Assembly (NCBI GenBank): GCA_003021785.1
Contig: PXQU01000016.1
Span: forward strand, 231,101-295,100
Source: Halobacteriales archaeon QH_7_65_31
Lineage (GTDB): Archaea; Halobacteriota; Halobacteria; Halobacteriales; Haloarculaceae
Direction: 5' to 3'
Length of the DNA: 64,000 nucleotides
The translations under genes were made by a program, and so were the position numbers. Shown piece by piece: positions 53,978-62,222 of the stretch. Within the stretch, counting starts at the first letter, position 1, and each line of letters starts with the position of its first letter. The notes beneath the pieces are model-generated. The model was given only the letters and a program-made list of their open reading frames with translations, was not told the origin of the DNA and made no database searches.

Positions 53978-54448
53978 ATGCCGGTCAGTTACGAGCCGCA
54001 CTACTTCGAGGAGCTGACGGTCGGACAGACGTTCGAGAGCGCCGGTCGGACGGTGACAGACGGGGCCTTAGAGATGTACTCGGCGGTGTCGGGCGACTGG
54101 GAGGAGATCCACACCAACGACGAGTACGCCGAAGACGGTCGCTACGGCGCGCGCATCGGCCACGGCCCCTTCACGTTCGTCATCACGACGGGGCTGGTCC
54201 ACCGCTGTGGCTTCGTCGAGCGGCGCGTCATCGCCTTTCTCGGGATGAACTACATGGACCTGCAGAACCCGGTCTACGTCGGCGACACCGTTACCGCCGA
54301 GTTCGAGGTGGCAGAGAAACGAGAGCTCGACTCCCGCGACGACGCCGGCATCGTCGTTATCGACGCTGTCGCGACCAATCAGGACGGAGACAGCGTCTTC
54401 GAGGGGGACATGAAGTTCATGTTCAAACGCGAGTCCTACGACGAGTAG
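53978..54448 (+). CDS. MaoC-like dehydratase/thioesterase domain protein
   Basis: A 156-residue hot-dog protein. It carries FEELTVGQTFESAGRTVTDG, SAVSGDWEEIHTNDEYAED, and RIGHGPFTFVITTGLVHRCG, the hydratase-2-like motif with Asp and His. It probably hydrates an enoyl-CoA intermediate; in phenylacetate degradation a MaoC domain occurs in PaaZ, so a link with paaK is plausible. The ATG at 53978 was chosen from spacing and family start. Confidence 0.85.
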   Translation: MPVSYEPHYFEELTVGQTFESAGRTVTDGALEMYSAVSGDWEEIHTNDEYAEDGRYGARIGHGPFTFVITTGLVHRCGFVERRVIAFLGMNYMDLQNPVYVGDTVTAEFEVAEKRELDSRDDAGIVVIDAVATNQDGDSVFEGDMKFMFKRESYDE

Positions 54449-54457
54449 CCGATCCGG

Positions 54458-57400
54458 TCACGGCGCTCCGTCGTCGACACGCGGCAGTTCGAGCACGACA
54501 GTCCGTCCGTCGTCCTCGAAACGCATCGTCCCGTCGAGCGACTCGGAGACGTAGTAGACGAGCCAGAGTCCCAGCCCGCGGCTGTGGTCGAGCTGCGTGA
54601 TCTCGATCTCACCGGAGACGACAGCGCGCTCGCGCTCTGGGATTTTCGGCCCGTCGTCGCTCACGCGAAGCTGTACCGTCGCGTCGACTGCGCGCCCGGT
54701 TACCTGTATCCGTGGCGTGTCACCCCCGTGAATGGCCGCGTTCCGGACAAGCTCGCCGACGGCGGTTTCGAGCAGCTCGGCGTCCGGAACTGTCATCGAC
54801 GGGACGGCCGTTTCGAACGTTGCCTCCGGGTGGTCGGCCCGGGTGTCGTCGACGACTCGCCCGACCACGTCGGCGAGATCCCCGGAATCCGCGCTCTCTC
54901 GGCTGAGTGCACGCTCGATGCTGCGTATCTTCTCTGCGATCGTTTCGATGCGGTTGGCCGCTTCGAGTGCGCTGTCCACGTACCGTCTCTGGTCGCCGTC
55001 CAGCTCGTCGGCGAGCATCTTCAGATGCCCTTGGATGATCCCGCCCGTGTTGGCGAGGTTGTGTCTGAACACGCGATTCAGCATGCGGATGCGCCGCTCG
55101 TTCGTCCGTCGCTCGGTGATATCGGTGTAGATACCGAAGACGAGCGGGCCGTCTTCGCTCACCCCGTAGCGAACGGCCTGAAGCAGGAAGGTCCGCTGGC
55201 CGTCGGTGGCCTCGCGCTTAACCTCGATTGGATCGTCGACGCTCTCACCGACGAACTCGTCGAGATGAGTCGTCTCCGAACTCCCGTCGTCCGCGATTAG
55301 CTCGTCGAGCTGCTGGCCGGCGGCCGTATCGACGTCGACACCGAAGGTCTCTGCGAACGCCGGATTGACGCGGCGCACGATCGGTCCCTCGTCCGTGAGA
55401 ACGGCGTCGACGACCGCACCCGGCGCGCGTCCGAAGAGACTGGAGAAGCGCGATCGCTCCGCCTCGAGCTCGGAGCGGTCGCGGACGACGCCGATGCTTC
55501 CCTCGATGCCGGACTCCGTCTGGAGCAGCGACACCTCGATATCGACGGGGAGGTCCTCCCCCTCGGCGGTGACGAGCGTCGTCTCGATGGTGCGGCTCCC
55601 GTCCGACTCCTTTTCGTACAGCGTCTGGAGATACTCCTGCCCCGACGCGAGTGCGTCCGCCGAGAGATAGCTGCCGACGAACTCCCCGATCATCTCCTCG
55701 CGGTCGTAGCCGAGCCAATCGACCAGCGGATCGGTTATCTCGCGGAGATACCCCTGATTGTCGATGACGTACACCAGCTGGCTGATGTTCTCGTGGATCG
55801 CGCGGTACTGTCGGAGCTGTGTCTCGCGCTCGGCCTTGGCGAGCGCCGCGGCGGCGTTCGCGGCGAGCACCGACGCCAGCGTCTGGTCGGTTCCGGAGAT
55901 TCCCGCCTCGTCGTCCGTCCCGATCGAGAGGGTTCCGTGGTCACCGAGCGGAAGCACGAGCGCCCGTTCGACCGGCCCGTACCGCGGTGGCTCGTCGCCC
56001 TCGTACTCGTGGTCGGCTATCGGTTCCCCGCGTTCGAACGCGGTCCCGACGAGCGACTCTCCCGGCCCGTAGACGGGACGCTCGCTCATCTCCTCGACGA
56101 CGGCGTCGCTCATCGCGATCGGGCGCAACACGTCCCGCTCCTCGTCGTAGAGCCGGACGGCGCTGTACGACAGTCCGAGCACGGTCTCGGCGGCGTCCCT
56201 GACGGTGGCGGCGACGGTCTCCTGATCGTTGGCAGCCATCAGCTCCTCCGTCGTCGACAACAGCCCGTTGAGTCCTTCTTGATAGATCTTCCGCTCTGTC
56301 ACGTCCTGGAAGAACACGGAGAGACCCCCCTCGGAGGGGTGTACGCGGACCTCGAACCACGTGTCCAGCGGCGCGTAGTACTCCTCGAAGGAGACGGAGC
56401 TCTGTGTCTGCATCGCCGCTCGGTAGTTCCGCTCGAACGCCGTCCCGAGCGCGTCGGGAATCAGCTCCCAGATCTGCTCGCCCGCGATATCGTCGCCGAT
56501 CTCCTCGCGTGCAGCCGCCTGTATGATCTCGTGTCCCTGCTCGTTCAGGTAGGTGAACTCCCAGTCGCTGTCGAGTCCGAAGAACCCGTCGTCGATCCGG
56601 TCGAGCACGCGCTCGACCGTCTCGTTCGCCTCGGCGCGCTTGCGCTGTGTCTCTTTGCGCTCCAGCTCGTAGCTCGCCCACCGGAGCAACAGCTCGACGA
56701 ACTCGTGTTCCGTCTCGTCGAACGGCTTCGAGCGCGGCTCCTCTCCGGCGAAACAGAGCGTTCCGAACGGTTCACCGTCGACGACTACCGTCCCGCCGAC
56801 GTACGACCGAAGCCCGGGACCGTACCGCGCCGTCTCTTCGAGCGTCACCACTCCGTCCGCTTCGAGCGTCTCCCCGCAGTGCGAGTCCGCGATCGAGATG
56901 TCGTTACCGACGGCCGGCGCACCGTCTCCGGCGGCGGCGTACACCTGTAGCCCACCCTCGGTCTCCTCGTCGAGCACCGTGGCGAACCCGACGCCCAGAT
57001 CCAGATACTCGCAGCCGACGCCGAGTAGACGGCTGAGCTTCTCCTCGATCTCCACGTCCGCCGCTGCGGCTTCGTGGAGATCACGCAGCGCGTTCTGGTT
57101 GCGCTGGTGTCCTGTCACGTCGTGGCCCGCGGCGATGATCCCGATGACGGTCTCGTCCTCGACGATCGGACGGAAGACGGTCTCCAGCTCTCGTATCTGA
57201 CCGTCCCTACAGTACTGTGACTGGAACGAGACGGTCTCGCGTCGGTTCGCTCGCGCGACCGCGTCTCTGACCCGGTCGCGGATCGAATCGCCGATATCCC
57301 ACCACGGCAGCTCCCAGAACGGTCGGCCGACGAGCTCCGCCTCGTCGTCGACGCCGGCGAGTGCGACCTCGTTGGCACGGACGAGCGTTCCGTCTGGATC

Positions 57401-57835
57401 GAGCAGACTGACGAACGCGGTCGACTGCTCGAAGATCGCTTCGAACCACGGGTCAGCGTCGATCCGCTCCGAGAGCGGCACTCGCGTCTCGTCCGACTCG
57501 TCGGTCTCGATCGCGGCTTCGACGCGCGACCAGAGGCTCTCGTCGGTTCCGTCGAACGCGGCGTCGGGGGCGTACTCCACGCCGAGCCGCGAGGCGACGG
57601 CCCCGACCCGCGGATCTGCACTGCCGGTGAGGATGATCGGTACGTCGGACCACGCGTCCTGCATCGTCGCGATCGTGGACTCCCAGCTATCCTCGATCTG
57701 ATAGACGATACAGTCCGGGTCGAGCGAGTCGATTTCGGCGACGGCAGTGACTCGCTCGATCTCGGTGTCCGCAGACGTGTCAGGAACCGGAGTCGCCGTA
57801 TCTGAGTCGAAACAGACGACGGTCTTCGGCGACAT
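54458..57835 (-). CDS. multi-domain PAS/GAF sensor histidine kinase
   Basis: A 1125-residue soluble kinase. Order: a degenerate receiver-like domain (about 1-110, DCIVYQ at the phospho-site so no acceptor Asp), PAS (128-235), GAF (250-400), PAS (405-520), GAF (525-670), PAS (685-800), PAS (810-920), then the His box NRVFRHNLANTGGIIQ near 935 and an ATPase domain with GELVRNAAIHGGD and HSRGLGLWLVYY. No transmembrane helix is seen. It sits beside phenylacetate genes and may sense a redox or small-molecule signal, not proven. Confidence 0.92.
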   Translation of the reverse strand: MSPKTVVCFDSDTATPVPDTSADTEIERVTAVAEIDSLDPDCIVYQIEDSWESTIATMQDAWSDVPIILTGSADPRVGAVASRLGVEYAPDAAFDGTDESLWSRVEAAIETDESDETRVPLSERIDADPWFEAIFEQSTAFVSLLDPDGTLVRANEVALAGVDDEAELVGRPFWELPWWDIGDSIRDRVRDAVARANRRETVSFQSQYCRDGQIRELETVFRPIVEDETVIGIIAAGHDVTGHQRNQNALRDLHEAAAADVEIEEKLSRLLGVGCEYLDLGVGFATVLDEETEGGLQVYAAAGDGAPAVGNDISIADSHCGETLEADGVVTLEETARYGPGLRSYVGGTVVVDGEPFGTLCFAGEEPRSKPFDETEHEFVELLLRWASYELERKETQRKRAEANETVERVLDRIDDGFFGLDSDWEFTYLNEQGHEIIQAAAREEIGDDIAGEQIWELIPDALGTAFERNYRAAMQTQSSVSFEEYYAPLDTWFEVRVHPSEGGLSVFFQDVTERKIYQEGLNGLLSTTEELMAANDQETVAATVRDAAETVLGLSYSAVRLYDEERDVLRPIAMSDAVVEEMSERPVYGPGESLVGTAFERGEPIADHEYEGDEPPRYGPVERALVLPLGDHGTLSIGTDDEAGISGTDQTLASVLAANAAAALAKAERETQLRQYRAIHENISQLVYVIDNQGYLREITDPLVDWLGYDREEMIGEFVGSYLSADALASGQEYLQTLYEKESDGSRTIETTLVTAEGEDLPVDIEVSLLQTESGIEGSIGVVRDRSELEAERSRFSSLFGRAPGAVVDAVLTDEGPIVRRVNPAFAETFGVDVDTAAGQQLDELIADDGSSETTHLDEFVGESVDDPIEVKREATDGQRTFLLQAVRYGVSEDGPLVFGIYTDITERRTNERRIRMLNRVFRHNLANTGGIIQGHLKMLADELDGDQRRYVDSALEAANRIETIAEKIRSIERALSRESADSGDLADVVGRVVDDTRADHPEATFETAVPSMTVPDAELLETAVGELVRNAAIHGGDTPRIQVTGRAVDATVQLRVSDDGPKIPERERAVVSGEIEITQLDHSRGLGLWLVYYVSESLDGTMRFEDDGRTVVLELPRVDDGAP

Positions 57836-57892
57836 CGATGAAATATTCGCCCCGGATACCCAAGTATCTATCTCTACAGTGGTAGCTTTCGG

Positions 57893-58519
57893 TCACAGCA
57901 GTCCGTCGAACAGCGCCGCCTGCCCCCGACGGAGCCGTTCGAGGAAGGCCGACTTCGAGATCCCGAGCTCGGCGGCGACCTCGCCGGCGTCCGCCTCCCG
58001 CGGGATAGTGAAGTACCCCGCAGCGTGTGCGACCCGGATCGCCCGCTCCTGTGCCGGCGTCAGATCGAACTGGCGGGCGGTGGGATCGTCTCGCTCCTCG
58101 CCGAGCGGCGTGATGCGCTCGATACCGACCCCGACCGTCTCGCCAGCCGCCTCCAGTACGCCCTCTAACACGTCGCGACCGACCACCGCGCCGAGATGGC
58201 GCTCGCTGCCGCCCTCGAACGTCGAGGACTCCGGGAGAAACCCCACGTCGATGAGGTCGTGGACGACACATCGCTCCTTGGCGAGACAGCGGTACGTGGG
58301 ACGGTCCGTCGCGCGTGACCCGTGGAGATACCGGATGCGGTCGTCGGCGTCGAGTCGGTCACCGACGGCCCGTTCCGGCGTCGAGAACCGGAGGAGCGCG
58401 TGCCCGTCTGTCCGCCGCAGCGGCGGCGCTGCCTCGATGCGAGCGTCCGTACTGGCGTCGGCCAGCGGACAGCCGTCGCCCTCGACGCTGATCTCGACGA
58501 CGAGACACTCTCGACGCAT
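57893..58519 (-). CDS. HTH-10 (Bat-type) transcriptional regulator
   Basis: A 208-residue regulator. The C-terminal HTH-10 domain is RQFDLTPAQERAIRVAHAAG, YFTIPREADAGEVAAELGIS, SKSAFLERLRRGQAALF. The N-terminal part is a ligand- or heme-like Bat N domain (LVVEISVEGDGCPLADASTD). It starts at ATG 58519, leaderless relative to the shared TATA box. It is divergent from paaA and is the natural candidate regulator of the phenylacetate operon. Confidence 0.87.
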   Translation of the reverse strand: MRRECLVVEISVEGDGCPLADASTDARIEAAPPLRRTDGHALLRFSTPERAVGDRLDADDRIRYLHGSRATDRPTYRCLAKERCVVHDLIDVGFLPESSTFEGGSERHLGAVVGRDVLEGVLEAAGETVGVGIERITPLGEERDDPTARQFDLTPAQERAIRVAHAAGYFTIPREADAGEVAAELGISKSAFLERLRRGQAALFDGLL

Positions 58520-58540
58520 ACCGCGAGCATCACCGGCAAC

Positions 58541-58550
58541 GTATATAAAA
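58541..58550. promoter_or_regulatory. shared TATA element for the regulator and the paa operon
   Basis: GTATATAAAA is the only strong A/T block in the gap between the HTH-10 gene and paaA. On the minus strand it lies about 25 bases before ATG 58519; on the plus strand it lies 52-61 bases before ATG 58602, giving a short leader of about 25-30 bases. Confidence 0.55.
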
Positions 58551-58556
58551 CAGCGA

Positions 58557-58581
58557 CATGTGGAGGTGAACGACCATGTGG
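58557..58581 (+). promoter_or_regulatory. candidate operator: CATGTGG repeated with 18-base spacing
   Basis: CATGTGG occurs at 58557-58563 and 58575-58581, just downstream of the paaA promoter. Spacing of 18 bases between starts would place the copies on nearly the same face of the helix (about 1.7 turns), and position at the transcription start is suitable for repression. Confidence 0.35.
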
Positions 58582-58601
58582 GTTCGGTCACAAGGGTAGG
58601 T

Positions 58602-59549
58602 ATGAACATCGAGCAGGTGAAAGAGCGTGCGGGACCGCGGGAGTTCGGGCCGAGCGACGAGATGCCGGAGCCGTACCGGAAGGCGGCGACGCGGATGATC
58701 CAGTTTCACGCCAACTCGGAGATCATGGGCGCGCTCATCGAGCGACCGTTCATCCGACAGGCTCCCTCGCTGGAGCGGAAGCTCGCCGTCTCCGCACAGG
58801 TGCAAGACGAGATCGGGCACGGACAGCTGCTCTACCGAGCGGCCGAGCAGCTTGGCGTCAAGACGCGCGAGGAGATGCTCGACGAGCTAGCCGACGGTCG
58901 CGGGAAGTTCCTCAACTGCTTCCACTACCCGCTCGATCACTGGTACGAGCTGCCGATGATCATGTTCTTCGTCGACGGCGCGGCGATGCGTCGGCAGGCG
59001 TCGCTCAAGCGCACCTCGTGGGAGCCGTACGCCCACGCGATCGACAAGATCTGCTTCGAGGAGGGGTTCCACATCAAACACGGCGAGGACATCCTGCGCG
59101 AGATCGCGACCGGATCGCGACGCGACAAAGAGCTGCTTCAGGACGCCTTCGAGAAGTGGTGGCCGCGCATCCTCCAGTTCTTCGGGCCGACGGACGACGA
59201 CTCCACCCACGGCGGCTTCGCACAGGAGGTCGGGCTGAAGACGATGAGCAACGACGATCTCCGCAACGCCTTCCTCAACGCCTACCTGCCGAAGGCCGAG
59301 AAGTACGGACTGGAGATCCCGGAGTATCCGCGCATCGAGTACGACGAGTCGCGCGATCACTACGAGATCGAGAACTCGGATCTCGACTGGGCGGAGTTCG
59401 AAACGGTCTCGAAGAACGAGTATCCGCCGGGCCGCGAGCAGATCGACTCGCGCGGCCGCCGACAGGAGGCCGTCGACTGGGTCCGTGAGGCGATCATGGA
59501 TGACTCGACGACCGCTGTGACCGGGACCACCGGCGCGGCGGCCGACTGA
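58602..59549 (+). CDS. paaA: 1,2-phenylacetyl-CoA epoxidase catalytic subunit PaaA
   Basis: A 315-residue di-iron ferritin-like subunit that inserts oxygen into phenylacetyl-CoA. The iron ligands are in HANSEIMGALIERPF and AQVQDEIGHGQLLYRAAEQL (ExxH) near residue 66, and CFEEGFHIKHGEDILREI near 155. It forms a complex with PaaC, PaaB and PaaD. It overlaps paaB by one base (TGATG). Confidence 0.94.
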   Translation: MNIEQVKERAGPREFGPSDEMPEPYRKAATRMIQFHANSEIMGALIERPFIRQAPSLERKLAVSAQVQDEIGHGQLLYRAAEQLGVKTREEMLDELADGRGKFLNCFHYPLDHWYELPMIMFFVDGAAMRRQASLKRTSWEPYAHAIDKICFEEGFHIKHGEDILREIATGSRRDKELLQDAFEKWWPRILQFFGPTDDDSTHGGFAQEVGLKTMSNDDLRNAFLNAYLPKAEKYGLEIPEYPRIEYDESRDHYEIENSDLDWAEFETVSKNEYPPGREQIDSRGRRQEAVDWVREAIMDDSTTAVTGTTGAAAD

Positions 59550-59878
59550 TGCGGTTCGAGGTATTCCGACAGGAGAAGCGCAAGGAGTACCACCAGCACG
59601 TCGGCGACGTGCACGCGCCGGACATGGAGCTGGCGAAGCAGTACGCGCAGGTCATCCACGCCCGCCGCAAGCCGGCTAACTCCCTGTGGGTCGTTCCGAA
59701 AGACGAGATCGGCACTGTCGACGCAGACGAGCAGAGCGTCGAGATGGGGGGCACGACACAGAAGCAGTACCGGTGGGCGACGAACTTCGCGACCGGGGAG
59801 ATGCCCGAGGAGATCGAGGAGAGCGAGCGCGAACAGCAGTCCGTCGAGCGCGACGCCGCGGGGGAGTCCGATGACTGA
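59549..59878 (+). CDS. paaB: 1,2-phenylacetyl-CoA epoxidase subunit PaaB
   Basis: A 109-residue small subunit bridging PaaAC dimers. It shows RFEVFRQEKRKEYHQHVGDV, LAKQYAQVIHARRKPANSLW and ATNFATGEMPEEIEES. Size and order are as in bacterial paaABCD. It overlaps paaC by 8 bases. Confidence 0.93.
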   Translation: MRFEVFRQEKRKEYHQHVGDVHAPDMELAKQYAQVIHARRKPANSLWVVPKDEIGTVDADEQSVEMGGTTQKQYRWATNFATGEMPEEIEESEREQQSVERDAAGESDD

Positions 59879-60707
59879 ACTCGATCCGCGGGACCTCTCC
59901 GAGACGGAGTATGCGGCCGTCACGGCGGAGCTGGAGACGCTCGCTGACGACCAGTTCGTCGTCGCGGAACGCTACACCGACTGGCAGACCCGCGGGCCGA
60001 CGCTGGAGGCGGACATCGCGGTCGCCAACATCGCACAGGACGAGTACGGCCACGCGCGACTCTGGTACGACCTCCTCGAAGACCTTGGCCACACGGAACA
60101 GGAGCTGATCTGGGAGCGCGACCCCGCTTCGTTCCGTCACGCCACGCTCCTCGAACTCGGCTACGAGACGGGCGGGTGGGCCGACTGCGTGCTCCGCGGC
60201 TATCTGTACGACGTGTTCGAACAGCTCCATCTCGGCGCACTCGAAGAGACGACGTATCCGCGCATCGCCGACCGGCTCGGAAAGGTGCAGGGCGAGGAGG
60301 GGTATCACCGCGAACACACCGAGAGCTGGCTGGACCGGCTGACGGAAGACGCCGCTCCGGGCGACGAGGCGCTCGTCCGGCTGCAGGCGGCGCTCGACCG
60401 GCTCTACCCGCACGCGCTGACGCTGTTCGAGCCGACCGAACACGAGACACAGATCGTCGAGCTGGGCGTCCGGTCGACACCGCTTGCTGACCTGCGCGGC
60501 GACTGGCTCGCGATTACGACGCCGTTCCTCGGCGGACTCGGGCTGGACGTTCCCGATCCCGAGCTACCGGAATCGGGCGTTCGTGGTCGCGACGGCACGC
60601 ACACCGACGACTGGGAGCGGCTGTACAACGAGTTCACCTACACCTACGAGATGCTGGACCGCGAGCCACGGAAGCTACTCGTCGATCCCGACGAGGTGGG
60701 GGGATGA
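59871..60707 (+). CDS. paaC: 1,2-phenylacetyl-CoA epoxidase structural subunit PaaC
   Basis: A 278-residue ferritin-like subunit paired with PaaA. DQFVVAERYTDWQTRGPTLE, NIAQDEYGHARLWYDLLEDL and VQGEEGYHREHTESWLDRLT are visible. It is the non-catalytic partner in bacteria. It overlaps paaD by 4 bases. Confidence 0.93.
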   Translation: MTELDPRDLSETEYAAVTAELETLADDQFVVAERYTDWQTRGPTLEADIAVANIAQDEYGHARLWYDLLEDLGHTEQELIWERDPASFRHATLLELGYETGGWADCVLRGYLYDVFEQLHLGALEETTYPRIADRLGKVQGEEGYHREHTESWLDRLTEDAAPGDEALVRLQAALDRLYPHALTLFEPTEHETQIVELGVRSTPLADLRGDWLAITTPFLGGLGLDVPDPELPESGVRGRDGTHTDDWERLYNEFTYTYEMLDREPRKLLVDPDEVGG

Positions 60708-61135
60708 GCGAAGCGCCCGAGGCCCCGTTCGGCGAGCCGGAGTACTGCGGCTACACGGAGTACGCCGACGGGGTCGTGCCCGAATCCCTCCCAAACACCG
60801 GTTCGGACGCGACGGGACTCGAACGGGCGGTGTGGGACGCGGTGTACGAGATCGAGGACCCGGAGATGCCCGTCTCGATCGTCGATCTTGGGTTGATATA
60901 CGGCATCGGCGTTCGAGACATCGGGGACGAGACCGAGGTAACGGTGCGGATGACGCTCACCTACACGGGCTGTCCGGCTCGCGATATGCTCACCGACGAC
61001 GTTCGCGAGACCGCGGCGGGCGTCGAAGGGATCGACGACGCGCGCGTCGAGCTGGTCTGGTCGCCCGAGTGGAACCTCTCGATGGTGACCGACGCGGGCA
61101 AGGAGTCGCTCCGCGAGTTCGGGGTGAGCATATGA
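60704..61135 (+). CDS. paaD: PaaD-like DUF59 protein (iron-sulfur/di-iron maturation)
   Basis: A 143-residue MIP18/DUF59 protein. It reads WDAVYEIEDPEMPVSIVDLG, RMTLTYTGCPARDMLTDDV and ARVELVWSPEWNLSMVTDAG. Bacterial PaaD (about 165 residues) continues with a zinc-binding tail, which here is absent and encoded by the next gene. It overlaps that gene by ATGA. Confidence 0.9.
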   Translation: MSEAPEAPFGEPEYCGYTEYADGVVPESLPNTGSDATGLERAVWDAVYEIEDPEMPVSIVDLGLIYGIGVRDIGDETEVTVRMTLTYTGCPARDMLTDDVRETAAGVEGIDDARVELVWSPEWNLSMVTDAGKESLREFGVSI

Positions 61136-61302
61136 GGGGTCATCGTCCGGACCCCTCGACCGAGACGAGCGAGACGGAGCCTGCGAGCTGCCCCTACTGT
61201 GGGGGTGACAACACCGAGCGCGATCACCCGAAAGGCCCGTCGCTGTGTCGATCGATGCATTACTGTCGCGACTGCGAGGAGCCGTTCGAGGCGTTCCAGT
61301 AG
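61132..61302 (+). CDS. stand-alone PaaD-type zinc ribbon
   Basis: A 56-residue protein. CPYCGGDNTERDHPKGPSLC and RSMHYCRDCEEPFEAFQ match the C-terminal tail of bacterial PaaD (CPxCG ... GPxxCRxxxYCxxCxxPFExFK). It is coupled to the preceding DUF59 gene by ATGA, so PaaD is split into two chains here. Too short for default gene calls in many genomes and easily missed. Confidence 0.88.
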   Translation: MRGHRPDPSTETSETEPASCPYCGGDNTERDHPKGPSLCRSMHYCRDCEEPFEAFQ

Positions 61303-61418
61303 CGTCGACCCGCGCCCGGACGGGTCGCCGTATCACCTTTTCACCGCCCGATTCGCGAGCGGACGGGGTTAACATATGAATGACCCCGTTGATAGTGGAT
61401 CGTTCCGTGTCGGTAGCT

Positions 61419-62222
61419 ATGCCGACGACGGACAACGGCGGCGTCGAGATCGCCTACGACGTTCGCGGCGAGCGAGACGCCCCGACGGTCGTACTGTGTG
61501 AGGGCCTCGGCTACGGCCGCTGGATGTGGCGATGGCAGGCCGATGCCCTCGCGGACGACTACCGAGTGATCACGTGGGACAATCGCGGCACGGGAGCGTC
61601 AGCTGTCCCGGACCCACCCTACAGCATCGCCGAGATGGCCGGGGACCTGAACGCCGTGCTCGATGCCACCGACACCGACGCCGCCCACGTCGTCGGGGCG
61701 TCGATGGGCGGGATGATCGCACTCAGCCACGCGCTCGATTACGACCGCGCAGAGTCGCTCGCGCTCCTGTGTACCTCTCCCGGCGGGCCGGAGGCGGTCG
61801 CGACCCCGGAGGAGACGACCGCGCGGATGTTCGGTGTGCCGGACGACGCCGACGAGCGTGAGGCGATCCGCTACAAGATGGCTCCGGCCGTGACGGACGG
61901 ATTCATGGAGGCGAACCCGAACCTCGTCGAGTCGATCGTCGACGCGCGGCTCGCGTCCGATGCACCGCCGCGGGCGCGAGAGGCGCAGGCCGGAGCGGTC
62001 GCCGCGTTCGACGTCTCAGACCGGCTGGGCGAGATCGATGTCCCGACGCTCGTGATGCACGGGACGGCCGATCAGGTCCTCCCGGTCGGGAACAGCGAGC
62101 CGCTGCTCGCCGGCATCGACGGCGTGGAGTCGGCCATCATCGACGGCGGCTCACACCTCTTCTTCATCGAGGAATCCGACCGCGTGAACGACCGACTCAC
62201 CGCGTTCCTCGCAGATGAGTGA
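61419..62222 (+). CDS. alpha/beta hydrolase (3-oxoadipate enol-lactonase-like)
   Basis: A 267-residue hydrolase. The oxyanion region is LCEGLGYGRWMWRWQADALA, the nucleophile elbow HVVGASMGGMIALSHALDYD at about 98, the acid in VMHGTADQVLPVGNSEPL and the histidine in IDGGSHLFFIEESDRVN. The start was set at 61419 because MPTTDNGGVEIAYDV fits the family; an upstream ATG at 61380 is also possible. It overlaps the acyl-CoA ligase by 8 bases. Confidence 0.87.
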   Translation: MPTTDNGGVEIAYDVRGERDAPTVVLCEGLGYGRWMWRWQADALADDYRVITWDNRGTGASAVPDPPYSIAEMAGDLNAVLDATDTDAAHVVGASMGGMIALSHALDYDRAESLALLCTSPGGPEAVATPEETTARMFGVPDDADEREAIRYKMAPAVTDGFMEANPNLVESIVDARLASDAPPRAREAQAGAVAAFDVSDRLGEIDVPTLVMHGTADQVLPVGNSEPLLAGIDGVESAIIDGGSHLFFIEESDRVNDRLTAFLADE

